Positions 23,064 to 34,663 are shown, counted from the stretch's first letter. The stretch is 64,000 bases of DNA from Atopsyche davidsoni (GCA_022113835.1 JAILWY010000011.1:6692501-6756500); one strand, 5' to 3'. Notes: generated by a model not told the origin, from the sequence alone. Program-made: numbers and translations.

Positions 23064-23316
23064 CGACTTCTTCTCCTCCGAGTGCCTCTCTTCGGAGGAG
23101 GTTTTAATGAAAATTTGTCCCCGTGTCCTTGACCGTAGTTTTATATTCAAAAGAAAGATCTGCGTATTGCTACTGTTCAATAGTATAATTATTTGAACTT
23201 TTCCTTACAAATCTCGTGAATTAAGATTTGATATTCCTTCTGCAGCATTCCACTCCACCTTACTTATACCATAGAACACATCCCTCCACAATCATTCCAA
23301 GTCCACCACTACTACA
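23064..23316 (+). repeat. SINE-like family, fullest copy
   Basis: This copy carries all three modules in order: a head (CTTCTT...GAGTGCCTCTC...GGAGGAGG), a middle (GTAGTTTTATATTC...ATCTGCGTATTGCTACTG) and a tail (CTTTTCCTTACAAATCTC, GATTTGATATTCCTTCTGCA, CATCCCTCCACAATCATTCC, AAGTCCACC). Other loci keep only some modules: 13756, 14416, 27334, 38595-38775 (minus), 48091 and 58556. No tRNA-like A and B boxes were found, so the SINE label is provisional; it may equally be the 3' part of a LINE. Confidence 0.6.
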
Positions 23317-23890
23317 TAACCGATCATATAGGTTATTTTAATTAGCGGTTATTTTGGCACAAAAGATAAACCTCAATAGGTGTTTTTATTGAAATAATGT
23401 CTAGTAGCGATTTGTTGTTGCGATTTTCTCGTCAATTGTCAGTTGCTCTGGTTGTTATTTTCCTGAAAATTTCCGAATTCTCGGTCTACGTGCCGTCCGA
23501 CGGGTGCGGAGGACCAATGCGGACGGCTGGCACTATCTATTATCGCCGTAAACATCTGGGACAGAATCGGCTGTGTCTCGCGCGACGTTTTTATTATTTA
23601 TAAATGTATCCTAATTGAATTTCAAAATCTGCGTTTGCCATTCTGAACTGGCTACACGTGACTTTGTGCGCAATCAAAACCGAATAAATTGATTCAACTC
23701 ATTTTTGATATGTGTTTTGGATTTTTAAAATACTCCGTTGTTTATATTATAAATAAATAAAAATATTTCTCAGTTGTCTCGTAATCCATTTGGTTTTGTC
23801 TACACATGTGTTGCGATAGCTAATGGTAAATAAATTGGTTGCGTAACTCTGCGTCTTCAAATGACGTGTGTAGTTGCAAAAGCAGCCTTC

Positions 23891-23894
<4 letters not shown>

Positions 23895-23970
<76 letters not shown>
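23895..23970 (+). repeat. (TA)38 microsatellite
   Basis: This is an uninterrupted TA dinucleotide run of 76 bp. It inflates two overlapping minus-strand ORFs that encode Tyr-Ile repeats. Confidence 0.97.
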
Positions 23971-23973
<3 letters not shown>

Positions 23974-24049
23974 TGTAGTGTTGCTGTAAAGACCTCGATA
24001 AAATAGATAAAAAAACGGTGATACAATAGATCGCGTTGTCTCGCATACG

Positions 24050-24262
24050 TGCAGCGATATATCGCGACCTCCCGGTTCGTTTCCGGTAAGGGCCGGTCTA
24101 TTTCCGTGCCTCGCTCACGCGGGGAAGTCCCGGCTGAGCGCATGTGCAAGTCACCAGGAAGCGCCGGGGACCTTGGCCGGCAGCTGATCGCCAGGAGGGA
24201 ATCGTCTCTCTCGTCATGCGGAAAGTCAACTCGGCGAATCACGCGTCACGTGTGTTGCCGCC
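24050..24262. other. CpG-rich patch
   Basis: A 210-bp CpG-rich block lies just after the TA microsatellite, with open frames on both strands and no recognisable motif. Confidence 0.35.
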
Positions 24263-24469
24263 ATTAGACACGATGATACTGACAAGTGCTCCGGGACTAT
24301 TAGTATTTAAATTATTTAATCATTGTGGAAATTGAAAAGAAATGGTTCCGTAGCAATGAAATTTGATCAGCAACGTCTTACAATTTTTCACAATTTTAAA
24401 AAAAATCACCATCAATATCTTTGATATCGATTGACTGATTTAATATCAGTGAATAACAAATCAACTTAA

Positions 24470-26281
24470 CCCTTAACTGCATGATTTTTTATTTTTCCGT
24501 GAAAAAAATCGTAGAGTTTGGAAATGATGTGTTATTTCAGGGAAAAATAATTAAAAAAATATTTTGTATATTTTTCATATGTTTTATAAGAAAAAAACAG
24601 AGTGCTACATATTGGTCACATTATGTAGTGGTAGATACATTCCTTTTAGAAATACAACGTAGCAATTGACTAAGGAAAGAATTTTTTTTAAACGAAATAA
24701 AAGAGTGGTAGGTCTTAAATAGATCTTTATTGTATCAGTGGCATAAATTACTTACAAATTCACAAAAATAATTCATTAATTGATTTATTTGAATACCTCC
24801 TAAAAGGGGTACTCTCGATAAAAATAGAAAAAAATGAAATTAAATTTAGGAATAAAAAATTAAGATAAAATGGTAGTCAATTGTTCAGAATGCAAATAAG
24901 GACATACAGTGCAAGGATGACTTAAAATACGATACAATTATTCGTGGAATTTTATGAAGCAGTTATTCTTATTTGTCAGAGGTGCTCTCTGCTCTACCAT
25001 AACTGCACTTAATACGAGATACACCGGTGCACTTTGGATATTTGCACCTCTGTCTGATCTCATGTATTGGCCAATGGGCGAACTCATCAGTCCTGATGTG
25101 AAGGGGCGGTGGCACATATTTGTTTGTCAACTAATAAATTTGGTTCTTTGGGAATGTTTGAAAATTTATAGGTCTCGATTATAGGTCTAATTTTGTGTAA
25201 TTTGTCGTATTTATCATGATCTTTATCAACAATAGCAAAATTATCATTGAAATGGATAGTTGATTTTATTAATTCAAATTTGTTAATAGACATGGCCGAG
25301 ATTATGTTTTCTACACCGATATCAGGCCGCCAGTATGATCTCGTATAAGGCAATGGTACCACCGCCATGTATTGCAAAATTCCCAGGAATTTTCTGATAT
25401 AAGTATTCGTTTTGTTTGTTAATGTTCCATATAAATTAGTTTTTTCGCATATAAAGGAAATAAGATCTTCATCGATAAAATACTAGAAGAAATCCAATGG
25501 AGCCGTCGTTTTGATTATTTCATCTGCCAACTTTGAAGATCCTTTGAAATTCATCGAATCTTCATCAAATTTTATATTCTTTTTTGCCCATAAAACCCTG
25601 TTGTTACTTATCTCTTTAGAATGAAATTTCAATGCTGGTTCAGGTTTTGGTTCAGGTTCTGGTTAAGGTTTAGAGCTTTGAATGATAAAACCCTCTTCAT
25701 CATCAAAACTGTAGTTACTATCATCCCAATTTTCCATGATTTCCAATATTTCCTTCTCGGAAAATCGATGATTTTTTTTATTCATTCGAAAAATATACGA
25801 TAAAAATATAAAACAATATCAATGGAACGTATAAATTGTCAAAAGTAGTAATTCAGTCACGCTTTGTAAACAATATATTAGGTACCTCACAAACATAACG
25901 TGACCAATTTGTTACATAAAGAAAAATAACCATATCTCATAAAATACAAAAAAAAAACTAAATAGTAATAATGGATTATGAAAATAACTTACTTTGAAAT
26001 GTTCAAATATTTTTTTCAAGTAGAAAAAAGATCTCCTATAATGTGTATCACTAGTTTATAAATCGCGTTTTCACTCAACCGCCAAAAATTGGCAAATGGC
26101 TTCTTGTAATATGGATTGTGTCTATTCTAGTGCTGTTAGTGGAAAAAAGTTGAACTAAATTACTTCGACAGGTACAAATTAATGGTTAAAAAATTAAATG
26201 GTTGATATCACGAGTTTTTATGGGGCTTTAAAAAAAGGTTTTACGGTTTGTGACCGTTCTGTTGTGAGATGCAGTTAAGGG
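24470..26281 (-). mobile_element. piggyBac-derived element, copy 2
   Basis: It is bordered by TTAA (24466-24469 and 26282-26285) with ends identical to copy 1 (CCCTTAACTGCATGA and ATGCAGTTAAGGG). Length is 1812 bp against 1780 bp. Two extra segments account for most of the size difference: about 11 bp at 25095-25110, next to the deletion junction, and about 19 bp at 25167-25185, which looks like a short duplication of the TATAGGTCT word. It lies immediately upstream of a T19 run and half of a small inverted-repeat element. Confidence 0.93.
24968..25785 (-). pseudogene. piggyBac transposase remnant, copy 2
   Basis: The start Met (25783-25785) opens a frame with a basic and then acidic N-terminus, intact up to TAA at 25663-25665, which lies before the Pro-Glu repeat exactly as in copy 1. 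A further TAG lies near 25482-25484. From 25377 downwards it keeps YMAVVPLP, RSYWRPDIG, MSINKFELIKSTIHFNDN, KLHKIRPI and NLLVDKQICATA. The frame then ends shortly after the deletion junction. As in copy 1, the second and third catalytic aspartates and the C-terminal Cys-rich domain are absent. The shared stop and shared deletion mean the founder was already dead when both copies moved. Confidence 0.9.
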
Positions 26282-26304
26282 TTAACATTGACTAAACAAA
26301 ACTA

Positions 26305-26404
26305 TTTTTTTTTTTTTTTTTTTAATAGTTTTACATCGTAAAAAACGCAATTGGCTAATTGAAAGTCGATAGCAAACTGTGTCGCGACGTGTGTAGAGGG
26401 CTTA
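26305..26404 (-). repeat. Small inverted-repeat element, right half, with T19 run
   Basis: GCAATTGGCTAATTG followed by CTGTGTCGCGACGTGTGTAG and AGGGCTTAA is the right end of the dispersed family best seen at 34664-34825. The left half is replaced by a T19 run (26305-26323) and the end of piggyBac copy 2. Confidence 0.6.
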
Positions 26405-26409
26405 AGATT

Positions 26410-27330
26410 ATATACAGATAAGATTGTAGTGATGCGTGTAATGTATTGGGTCCCGTGAAAGGGAAGTGCGTTACCTGTAGACCCAGTGACCCTGTCCCCG
26501 AGTTTCAGAGCACACCTGTGCCTTGTGGACGTGCGAAAGGCCACGCCGGCGTGTCGTGGTACCTGTTTTTTTTACTTTTTATTCTGTGATTTGTGTGCGA
26601 AGGCGCTTACCTTCGGAGGTGATGCGAGTAGGAGAATAAATATTGTGCCCGCAACGCTGATAACTGCAATGTAAATTGTAAAAAAAATACTCTACTTTGT
26701 AAACATCGCGAGTGCCTTGCATACATTGAATACGGCAAATATACAGTTACTATCCATTACATAAACGACGATATGTAAATTTCAGGTGTGTTCATTCATG
26801 TTTACACGAGAAAGGCAGCAAAGGTTGTTAGTTTTTGAAAACAAGAGATATATCTTTGCTACTGTGGTTTTTATTAACAAATCAAAATTTAATTAATTAC
26901 TTTTCTATTATTTTCGTTCGACTTATTGGATGATTCTATGTGTTTTAATAAATTTGTTTATAATTTGTCAAAAGAAACCGAACATTCTTAGTGATTTATT
27001 ACTGTTGTGAGATTAAAAAAAAAACAAACAAAATATTATAGAAATTAAGATGAAATGTCAAAGATTTAACTAATCAAACTTAATTTAGATATTTTTGCAA
27101 GCTATATTATTTTTAGTTACTTAATTGTGTTGACTTGCAACAAAAGTAGGGCTTTATGTTTTCCTTATTCGCAAAATACACTGCAGGTTAACGAGTATTA
27201 TTTAACAAGCCGCGCTGCCTAGTGGCTAGCACAGTTGCTTGCCGAGTTTAACATTAACTCAGATAAATAATATTCACATTTCAAGTTAAGGAAAAAACAA
27301 GGTATATGTAAAACTGCATGTAAATCCCCC
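26410..27330. other. AT-rich stretch, no gene
   Basis: The stretch holds a GC-moderate segment at 26450-26660 and otherwise AT-rich DNA. A word resembling a tRNA A box (CTGCCTAGTGGCTAGCA) occurs near 27216 but has no B box downstream. Confidence 0.35.
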
Positions 27331-27333
27331 CTC

Positions 27334-27385
27334 ACCTCTACAAGGTACTTCCAGAGCAAATCCATCCACAATCATTCCATGTCTT
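27334..27385 (+). repeat. SINE-like family, tail fragment
   Basis: CTCTACAAGGTACTTCCAGA and CATCCACAATCATTCCATGT match the tail module of the 23064 copy and of 38595-38775. Confidence 0.5.
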
Positions 27386-27559
27386 TTACCGATCCTTGAC
27401 ACGTATGCACGCAGAAAAAGCAAGCAATATATGTACTATATATTTATATTAAAAAATTAAAAAATTCCTTGAGCAATTTAAAAAACATTTTTAAATCCAA
27501 ACTAATGGAGATATTTCGAGTTCTTTGTTTGGTAACAAAGTCGTTTTTCTCGTACGCAA

Positions 27560-28076
27560 GGGCAAGCTTCCAAAAACAGCGAGGGGAGCGCCTTTGTTCG
27601 GGCCGGGCTTCGTCTCGCGGTCCAAAATTAAGAATCGCACCACGCACCGCTAAAAATGGCCGCGGCCCACGCGGCTCCCCGGGCTCGGAGAGGCGCCATT
27701 GCAATCTTCAATCCCTCTCCTGCTCTTCTGGCGGAACAGGAGAACTGCTCCTCTAACGCCTTCCTGAAGAGATGCCTTTTGGTCAGAGTCGCTAGAGGCA
27801 CTCATCGAGGGCATAACTATTACACGCCGTGTGAGAGAGATTTGTAAGGAGTGCGCTAGTTGGACTATTGGCTCTTGGAGGTGCTTTAATAAGGTTCAGA
27901 TGGATGGAGGTAAAGATGGAGTTGGAAGAGACGCTCCGCAAGGCCACGGTCAAGGAGATGGCGAGTTGTCTGTCCAGGGGCGTCTAATGCTCAAGGGAGA
28001 ATCTTATGTTGGAGTATCTAAAGGTTATGCTGGCGATTTCTTGTCTATATCCGGCGTGAATTGCGGAATGCTTTGA
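27560..28076. repeat. GC-rich island sharing a block with 15.7 kb
   Basis: 27681-27760 resembles 15715-15790. On the minus strand a frame reads MSASSDSDQK, then VLLFRQKSRRGIEDCN; the 15.7-kb locus has the related VLLFRRTSWRRR. This hints at a shared, degenerate coding source, possibly a retroelement, but I recognise no domain. Confidence 0.3.
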
Positions 28077-29009
28077 AAAATATTAATACTTTCCACTTAT
28101 GAAATGAAATTGAAAATTTAGTAAGATTTGGAGGCAAATTTGAGACGATTTTTGTAGGCAATCAAAATTATTGGTGAAATACTTTATTTTCCAGCATTTC
28201 ACAGCTTATATTTGTTATATATAGCCGCTACAGTACAATGCCGCTGTTAAATTGATATAATTGTAATTTCCAACCCACTCCCCTCTCCTTCACGTGCTCT
28301 CATTTCTCGAGGACCGGTAAATCGCGGCTGACTGGTCAGGCAGCCCCGATGTAGTGCACGGCATTTCCAGGGTTGTAGAGCGCTATTATATGTATAGACG
28401 GGCAAAATCAAGGTGCTCTTATTGTATATGCTGCTCATTAGAAACCCAAGCCCCATGTCTGCGGGCTTGTCTTCATTCATCCGATATTACTCGTATTCGC
28501 AGTGGCTGAAAATCACCGGTACGGGAAAGTTTCTTTTTTGATTTGGAAACTGCAGTAGACTAGTACAATATAATAATATAAATTTATTTAAGCATTACTT
28601 ACCGCTGCAGCACTGGTGGACTGCTGCTAGAGCGACGAATGTGTGTCTTGTGGTGAATTATATAATAATAATTGCGATTTGTTGAATCGAATACTTTTAA
28701 TATATTGAAAAAAACGTAGGCACTTTGACTTTAAAGTAAATTTACCGAGCTTTTTACACGCTTTGAATATTAAACGCTGTACGGATTCATTTGAATATCT
28801 CAAAATTGAACCCGCGTGACTTGTTTTTATTCGATAAGTTGTATTAATTAAAGTATTTGTTTATATTTAAACTCTTCGGCAACAAGCTATATGTTGAATT
28901 TTTACAATTTTTGCGTTTTAAATTTAAGATATAGATTTAGATCATTAATGAGTTCAACGACACGTGAAAATATTAGAATCTTATATACATAAGATTCTCA
29001 AACAATTCT

Positions 29010-29250
29010 CTCGCCGCGAGAGCCAAGATGTCGGACCGAAACTGCCATGGCCGCCGTCAAGTGCAGGCGCGCCGGCTTAATGGCGACCGCCGGGAGAATT
29101 ATTATTCCGCTTCTGTCTTCGGCGAGACCTTCGACGCGGGAAAAGTTTCTGGCGATAAAGAAAACCATTTCTCCTCGGAGATTATACACTTCGCGGCTCC
29201 TACCACTCGCAGGCGGCGAGCCGACCAGTGCCGCGCCCTTGTACACTAAA
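29010..29250. other. CpG-rich island
   Basis: A 240-bp GC/CpG-rich block begins with AAGATGTCGGACC, a context resembling an ATG start. Three overlapping frames of 70-83 codons on both strands show no domain. It lies about 670 bp upstream of the candidate exon at 29919, but no donor site links them visibly. Confidence 0.3.
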
Positions 29251-29332
29251 ATACATTACAAGAAGTACTCTTTTGCATTGCAAAAGCAGCGTGGGTGAGA
29301 AGATACCGGCAAACTGGAAGGCACTGCTTTTA

Positions 29333-29393
29333 CAGCCGGCTACATCCGCAGCGATACATTTTCAGATTTGCAATTAGCCAATGGCGTTGCCAA
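29333..29393 (+). repeat. Small inverted-repeat element, left half
   Basis: CAGCCGGCTACATCCGCAGC followed by GATTTGCAATTAGCCAATGG matches the left end and core of the family at 34664-34825. A T13 run follows at 29410-29425. Confidence 0.5.
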
Positions 29394-29918
29394 AAGTCGC
29401 GATCACAAATCGCAATTGACAGTTTTTTTTTTTTTACAGTCGGCGTTGTCGCGTTAGGAATGGTACAAAAAATAAAGCGTATTTGTAAAAACGGCGAAAA
29501 GAATTACTTGTCGTTGCAATTTGTCACGTCGCGAAAGACTGGTGTGCTTTGGGGTATATGAACTGAAAAATAGCAGCTACTTCCTTCTTCTCTTTGATCT
29601 AGCGATACACTAATAATACTTGGGAAATTAATAGATCAACATCAGCGCTTTATATATAGCTTAACACTGCTGTGCCGATTGATTGAGGTGGTGTAGCTTT
29701 ATTCTTGTTGCACCGAATATATTTCATAAGGTTTTGTCTTTTGTAGTGTAATGAGTACGAGCACGATGAAACACTGGTGTTAGTTATTACCACCGTTAGC
29801 ACACTTTGTTGTGATGCGGGGATCGTTATTTTGCGGGTTACTTTGTTTTGTCGATCGCCCTTTCGATTTGCGATTTTCATATATATATATTTTTTTAATG
29901 AGTTTTTTTTTGTTACAG

Positions 29919-29958
29919 GAAATTGGATACCACGACAATCCTTACATCGCACAGCTAG
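29919..29958 (+). CDS. Candidate 40-bp internal exon of an unidentified gene
   Basis: A long pyrimidine-rich tract (about 29888-29914) ends in TTACAG (AG at 29917-29918). Forty bases later CAGCTAG is followed by GTGAGT, a near-consensus donor (GT at 29959-29960). Read from the first base, the exon gives EIGYHDNPYIAQL plus one base; the third frame is also open and the second ends in TAG. A length of 40 is not a multiple of three, so skipping it would shift the frame. I do not recognise the peptide. No second exon with equally good sites was found in the window, as would happen if flanking introns are long. It could also be a chance acceptor/donor pair or part of an untranslated exon. Confidence 0.4.
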
Positions 29959-30524
29959 GTGAGTTTTTTAATAATCTTTTATATTTTCTTATATGCGTGC
30001 TTAAAAACTCACAGTATCACTAGTAAGCAAGAATTACTTATGTTTATCAATTTTTAGCACACAGTACAAATAAGCGTACATGTCAATTAATATTTTTTTT
30101 TAAATGGCAAAAAATAAGATTTTGGTCGGACTGTATGTACATGTGCAACTATTGGAGCTATCAATGACAATTTATTAATGGATCCATTAGTAAAACACAT
30201 TAATTTGCTTTGCAATCCGTTCAAAAACAAGTTTTTTGGGCTCCTCCAAAAAGAGATACGCCCGTTTGTAGAGTAGGCGATTAAATTGTCTAAGACGCGA
30301 TATAAAGCCATATGAATTATAATTTTTATAAATGAGTAAACATGTCTTATACTCTGCAAGGGGATACCACGAGTTTTGAAGTAACGCGTATGTTTACACT
30401 ATTAAATCCCTTCTTCCTGGTGACGACCTTCGCTGGCACTCGCAAGCACAGAGCGATTTCCAATTTCCGCTATGTCCCAGTAATTCCGCAGGATTTATTA
30501 CAAAATCCATACGCGAATAAACCT

Positions 30525-30665
30525 CCTTGGCACGGACGCCGGCGGCCCTTGCCAAGATGGCGAGTACTCCGCCCATGGAGACGCCCACGCATAGACAAAA
30601 AGTTGGGAGAGGTCAGCGAGTCCGAGCCCCCTTTTGTCTGTCTCCGGTCGCCGCGTTCAGGTGCT
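30525..30665. other. CpG-rich patch
   Basis: A GC-rich patch with open frames on both strands is followed by a T13 run at 30674-30686. No gene is recognised. Confidence 0.3.
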
Positions 30666-31469
30666 ACTCGCTGTTTTTTTTTTTTTATGTAAAGAGCAAC
30701 ACGCTCGCACTAACGGGTTTTCGTGTATGGTGTGGTGATTGTGATAAACATTGCTCGATATCGTGACGACTCGCGCTTTTGAGTGCCGCGCGTACAATGC
30801 CCCCGTGTCATGGTGCTTTGGGTTTCAAAAGTCATACGACTTGACGAAATCACAATGCCAGAGCTTTCTGCCAGACAGATAAACCTGAAATTATCAAGGT
30901 TTAAATTGATTGCTGTGCACTCTTTTAAAGATCGCATAGTTCTAAATAAACATGTTTTTTTTAAATACGGTAAATGTAGTATCTGTGTGTCGCAAAATAT
31001 CCGTCCTGGTCTGTTGCCATATTCGCAAAAAAATTATCCACACTTAACAAAATACCATGAATGTGAAATGGCCACCAAACTCTTTTAAGGAAAAGCATCT
31101 GAAGAAAATTGAAATTTTCAATTATATTTGCTTAGTGAACGGCACGGCCAATGAATCCGTTTGTGACGATGACTTATTTGCATTTTATTGTACCGCCAGA
31201 TTATTTTGTGTGCTTTTACCATCCGCGTCTTCAAGAAGTAGTCTTTCCGAAATGTCGACTGTAAATAAAAACAAAAATAAATCAATGAAACTAGAAATTC
31301 TCGCACGGTTTGCCTAAAGCTTGCGTTAGAGATCAACGTCAGGATCTCCGAACTGCATTATGTTTGAAGTTTGTAACAAGGCAGTCCCATTGTACGAATT
31401 TGAAGGACCAAACTCCTCAAGAAGGTGTTGGTATATTTGCAAGCATGTACGAGTCCTTGCATAATTGCG

Positions 31470-31665
31470 AGGACTCGACCGTCGCCTCCTCGCGCGCCAG
31501 GTCAAGCCAGGTTAGGTTGGGCGAGGTTAGCTCTCCTGCAAGGCCGACGCATCCAAACGGGTCCTCTATAAATAGACGCCCCGGCCGCGGCGGTCGGCAG
31601 CGGTCACGGCGCCCGGTGGGCGACACCCGACGCCGCGCCCATTCACTGCCCTGCTGAGGGCACCA
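31470..31665 (+). promoter_or_regulatory. Candidate TATA-box core promoter in a CpG-rich block
   Basis: CTATAAATAG (31565-31574) is a near-perfect TATA box, with GC-rich sequence directly downstream (CCCCGGCCGCGG...) where a start site would fall near 31595-31605. Upstream lie GGTTAGGTTGGGCGAGGTTAG-like repeats. A 115-codon plus-strand ORF spans the block but starts upstream of the TATA box, so it is not the product of this promoter. The evidence is pattern only. Confidence 0.33.
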
Positions 31666-31724
31666 TCGACTGCAGCAATCGATATTATTCATATATATTA
31701 ATTCATAACTTCCATAAAAGTAGA

Positions 31725-31780
31725 ATTTGAACCCACGACGGCTATTGCGCTCAGGTGTGGTATCTTGTTCAACCTATTCG
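31725..31780 (-). repeat. Possible tRNA-derived SINE fragment (B box)
   Basis: On the minus strand TCGTGGGTTCAAATTCTAC contains a pol III B-box-like GGTTCAAATTC. Upstream on that strand lies ACACCTGAGCGCAATAGCC, compatible with a decayed tRNA-like head. No good A box or anticodon stem is visible, so a tRNA gene is not claimed. Confidence 0.25.
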
Positions 31781-32049
31781 GATGTGTAGTTGAGCGTAAT
31801 CGATGTTACTATTATGATAGACAGATATTTGTAAAAGCATTATTTATGATTATAATGTATTTTTTTTAAATTTTTTTTTTTACTGTCGGCCCTGGGTTGT
31901 GCTGTGGTACTACTTCCGGGTGCCGACAGCAGGTCTTTTAATATATAATATACAATATAATCATACACAATTCATTCATTCGTGAGGGGGAGTTTCCCAG
32001 GGAGCGCACTTTTCGCTGTTCCCCAGTCTGCCTCCCCTCCCTTCTATTC

Positions 32050-32330
32050 GTCTCTGACATTCGTCCCTTACTATCTATGGAGACAGCGTCTCCGTTAGTT
32101 GATGCGCTGATAAACATGAAAGCTGAAAAGCATGAAAATGGTGTCTCGTGCTCTTCAGCTCTCGATCGTCTTCAGCGCCGTTCTTGTTTTTTTCCGTGGG
32201 CTTCTCCTCAGGTCGGAGGCTATTTGGCGTTGCCTCTCGAGCTCCTCCCTTCGGGTCAAGGTCTTCTCGGCAAAGGAGACGACTCCGTCTCAAGCTCGCT
32301 GGTCCTTGAGCATGGACGGCACTATATAAT
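32050..32330 (-). other. GC-richer block with a charged, helical-looking short frame
   Basis: On the minus strand 32158-32289 is open for 44 codons and contains TLTRREELERQRQIASDLRR, a charged stretch likely to be a coiled coil. Two other frames are also open. It may be an old retroelement ORF1 piece; I recognise no family. Confidence 0.2.
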
Positions 32331-34663
32331 GTATAGTAATGAAAAACGGCACATCGCTTTCGTTGGCCTGCGTCAATGTGAAACAAGTGCTCATCCTAAG
32401 TATTTCAAGTATTTCCTGATGAACGAACGTACCTGTGCTTAAACGGTTAGACATAATAAACAAATACATGTTTTGGCGAATCGATTGTATGGGTAATAAT
32501 GTGCACATATTAAATATGAATTATAATTAGGTCTCCAGCAGCCGCCGTGTCGTCCATCCCCTCCCCGACAGTTCACTAAACCCGCATATCGATTATTTTT
32601 TGTCCGCCCGGTGAAGTGCTGCCTCCCAAATTAGAAGTAAATCACTCTCCGTGGAAGTAAAGCTGGCACGGAGCGCGTGCTGTTTGCTCCTACTCGTGTA
32701 CATGCCGCGTGCGCGGACGCATTGCCGCTTGGCAACAGCGCGAATCGAAATTATTTCATTAAATAGAGCACCAGACTCGCGTTCCCGTGGAATGCGATAT
32801 TACATTTTTGTTTAACCTTCGTGAAAAATCTTATTATACAGTTTTAAGGGTGTAGACAAAATTCATCAGAATTTAATGTACTATGTTTTTATTTTAGATT
32901 TTATCGTATTTGTGTATCGCTTGAAACACGTCCGATACCCAAATTAAGGCTTTCAGGCGACTTCGTCTTCCCCTGCGGTTGCAGGCTACACACGTAGAAA
33001 TAGTAGCAGTAGGGTGTCCCGTGTCCTTGTCCATTTGTCAATGGTAAATCATTCCGGTCCAGCCCAGCTTCGCAGCCCCGCGCGGCCTCGTCCTATTTGC
33101 CGATTTTCTTTCAATACAGTGGCGTCATGCGTCGACGTCCGGTGTATTTTTTACCCATATGTTTAATTTTTAATTTTGTTCGATGACAAATGTATATATT
33201 CGGCTTTTGCAGTTCAATAGCTAAGGTTTTGCTAGATCAAGAAAATGTCAATTTCGATTGTTACTGTAATATAGCATTGTGATTTTTTTTTTAAAAATGT
33301 GGTTTCTTTGCGAAGCCTTTCTTGGATCGGGCGATTCATTCTCGCGGGGTAATGTTCTTAATCGTTGGATCCTCATAGTTGCGCGAAGCCCTGCCTGGCG
33401 CCATGCCGGCAGTCCGCGCCTCCGCCCCCCCTGCATGGCAACACGTGACTCGGCGCAGGTGAAAACGACTTTTCACCGGCCCACCTCAAAAAACACAAAA
33501 GAAATGCCGGAAGAATAAACTACCCGGCGTTTTGTCTATCGTTTTCCTTTGAGGCCGCGTTTGAAGGCATTCTACTCAAGGAGCTCTCGAAATGCGGTAG
33601 TACCAAAAAACGCAATTTCCCAGTCGATTGTTCGTTTATGGTTTTTTTGATTGAATATGCAGTGTTACAAATTGAACCAGTCCGTACAGTGGAAAAGTGT
33701 GCTTTTGCCAGTGAGCGAGCGTCAAGTCGGCGGACCACTTTCTAATGCTTTATATTCTGAAGCTGTTAGCGTCAACTCGAGAGGCACTCGCGGGCGAAAG
33801 CTCTTTGATCTCGCGGCTGGAAATAGACCAACTAAAAATAACCCCGCCATCGCAAGACTTGTGGCGTTTCCATGGATATTACCCACCCCGTATTCCGGCA
33901 CTGCCGGCTCGGGCGCCCACTTGGGCCACAGCTGCTCAGAAGAAAAATACACGAAAACGCCTGCTTTCATGGGTGATACAAAACATATCATTTTCTTGGA
34001 TTATTATTAATACCATTACTACATACTACTTTATTTATCATAATTTACATGGTATATTCCACGACCCCTTTAATGCATCAAACTAAAATCGCTTAACTAT
34101 TTATTTATCAATTAACCCTTTCTTGCGTATTCCTACCTTCTGCATAGTTGTTGCTACTTCACGTGTACACAGTTTGGACCTGTACAATTTATAATTATAC
34201 ATTTTTAAATAAACCACTTACATTTTTGATGATTGTGTATATCAAGTCTTGTATACCTCGTCTACTTAAAACCTATTTATTAATTAAATTAATATTTTTA
34301 ATAAATGTGCTATTTTCGACTGGCTGATCGTCGGCCGCGTCCGAGGCTTTTTCGCTCTAAAGCTACTGCCGAGGTGTGGCGATACGGTCGAACCCCGCTT
34401 GCGTGTCACATTTCTTGCACCATTGACAACATGCATGTACAATTGCATAAACAAATTATCAGTTGACAGCAGAATTAATGTATAGCCGCCGCAAAGCAAT
34501 TACTATGATGATTGATACTAAAGAAGTGATTTCTAAAATAAAAAGGGCCACATAAGTGCGCGTTGCGTCTTGTAGGTTCTGACAGCTTTCTAATGTTACT
34601 TAACCGCTCTTTACGCGCAAGCCACCGACGCCTGCAGTGCCGCGGACTCTGTACAGCCTTAAG

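Noticed and set aside
23747..24242. Two minus-strand ORFs with Tyr-Ile repeats
   Set aside because: They are translations of the (TA)38 microsatellite.
27210..27260. tRNA A-box-like word CTGCCTAGTGGCTAGCA
   Set aside because: No B box or foldable cloverleaf within 100 bp downstream.
31500..31535. GGTTAGGTTGGGCGAGGTTAG resembling insect telomere repeat TTAGG
   Set aside because: Only two or three imperfect units; not a telomeric array.
33651..34086. Overlapping 119- and 113-codon plus-strand ORFs
   Set aside because: No domain, no splice sites, and an equally long frame on the opposite strand.
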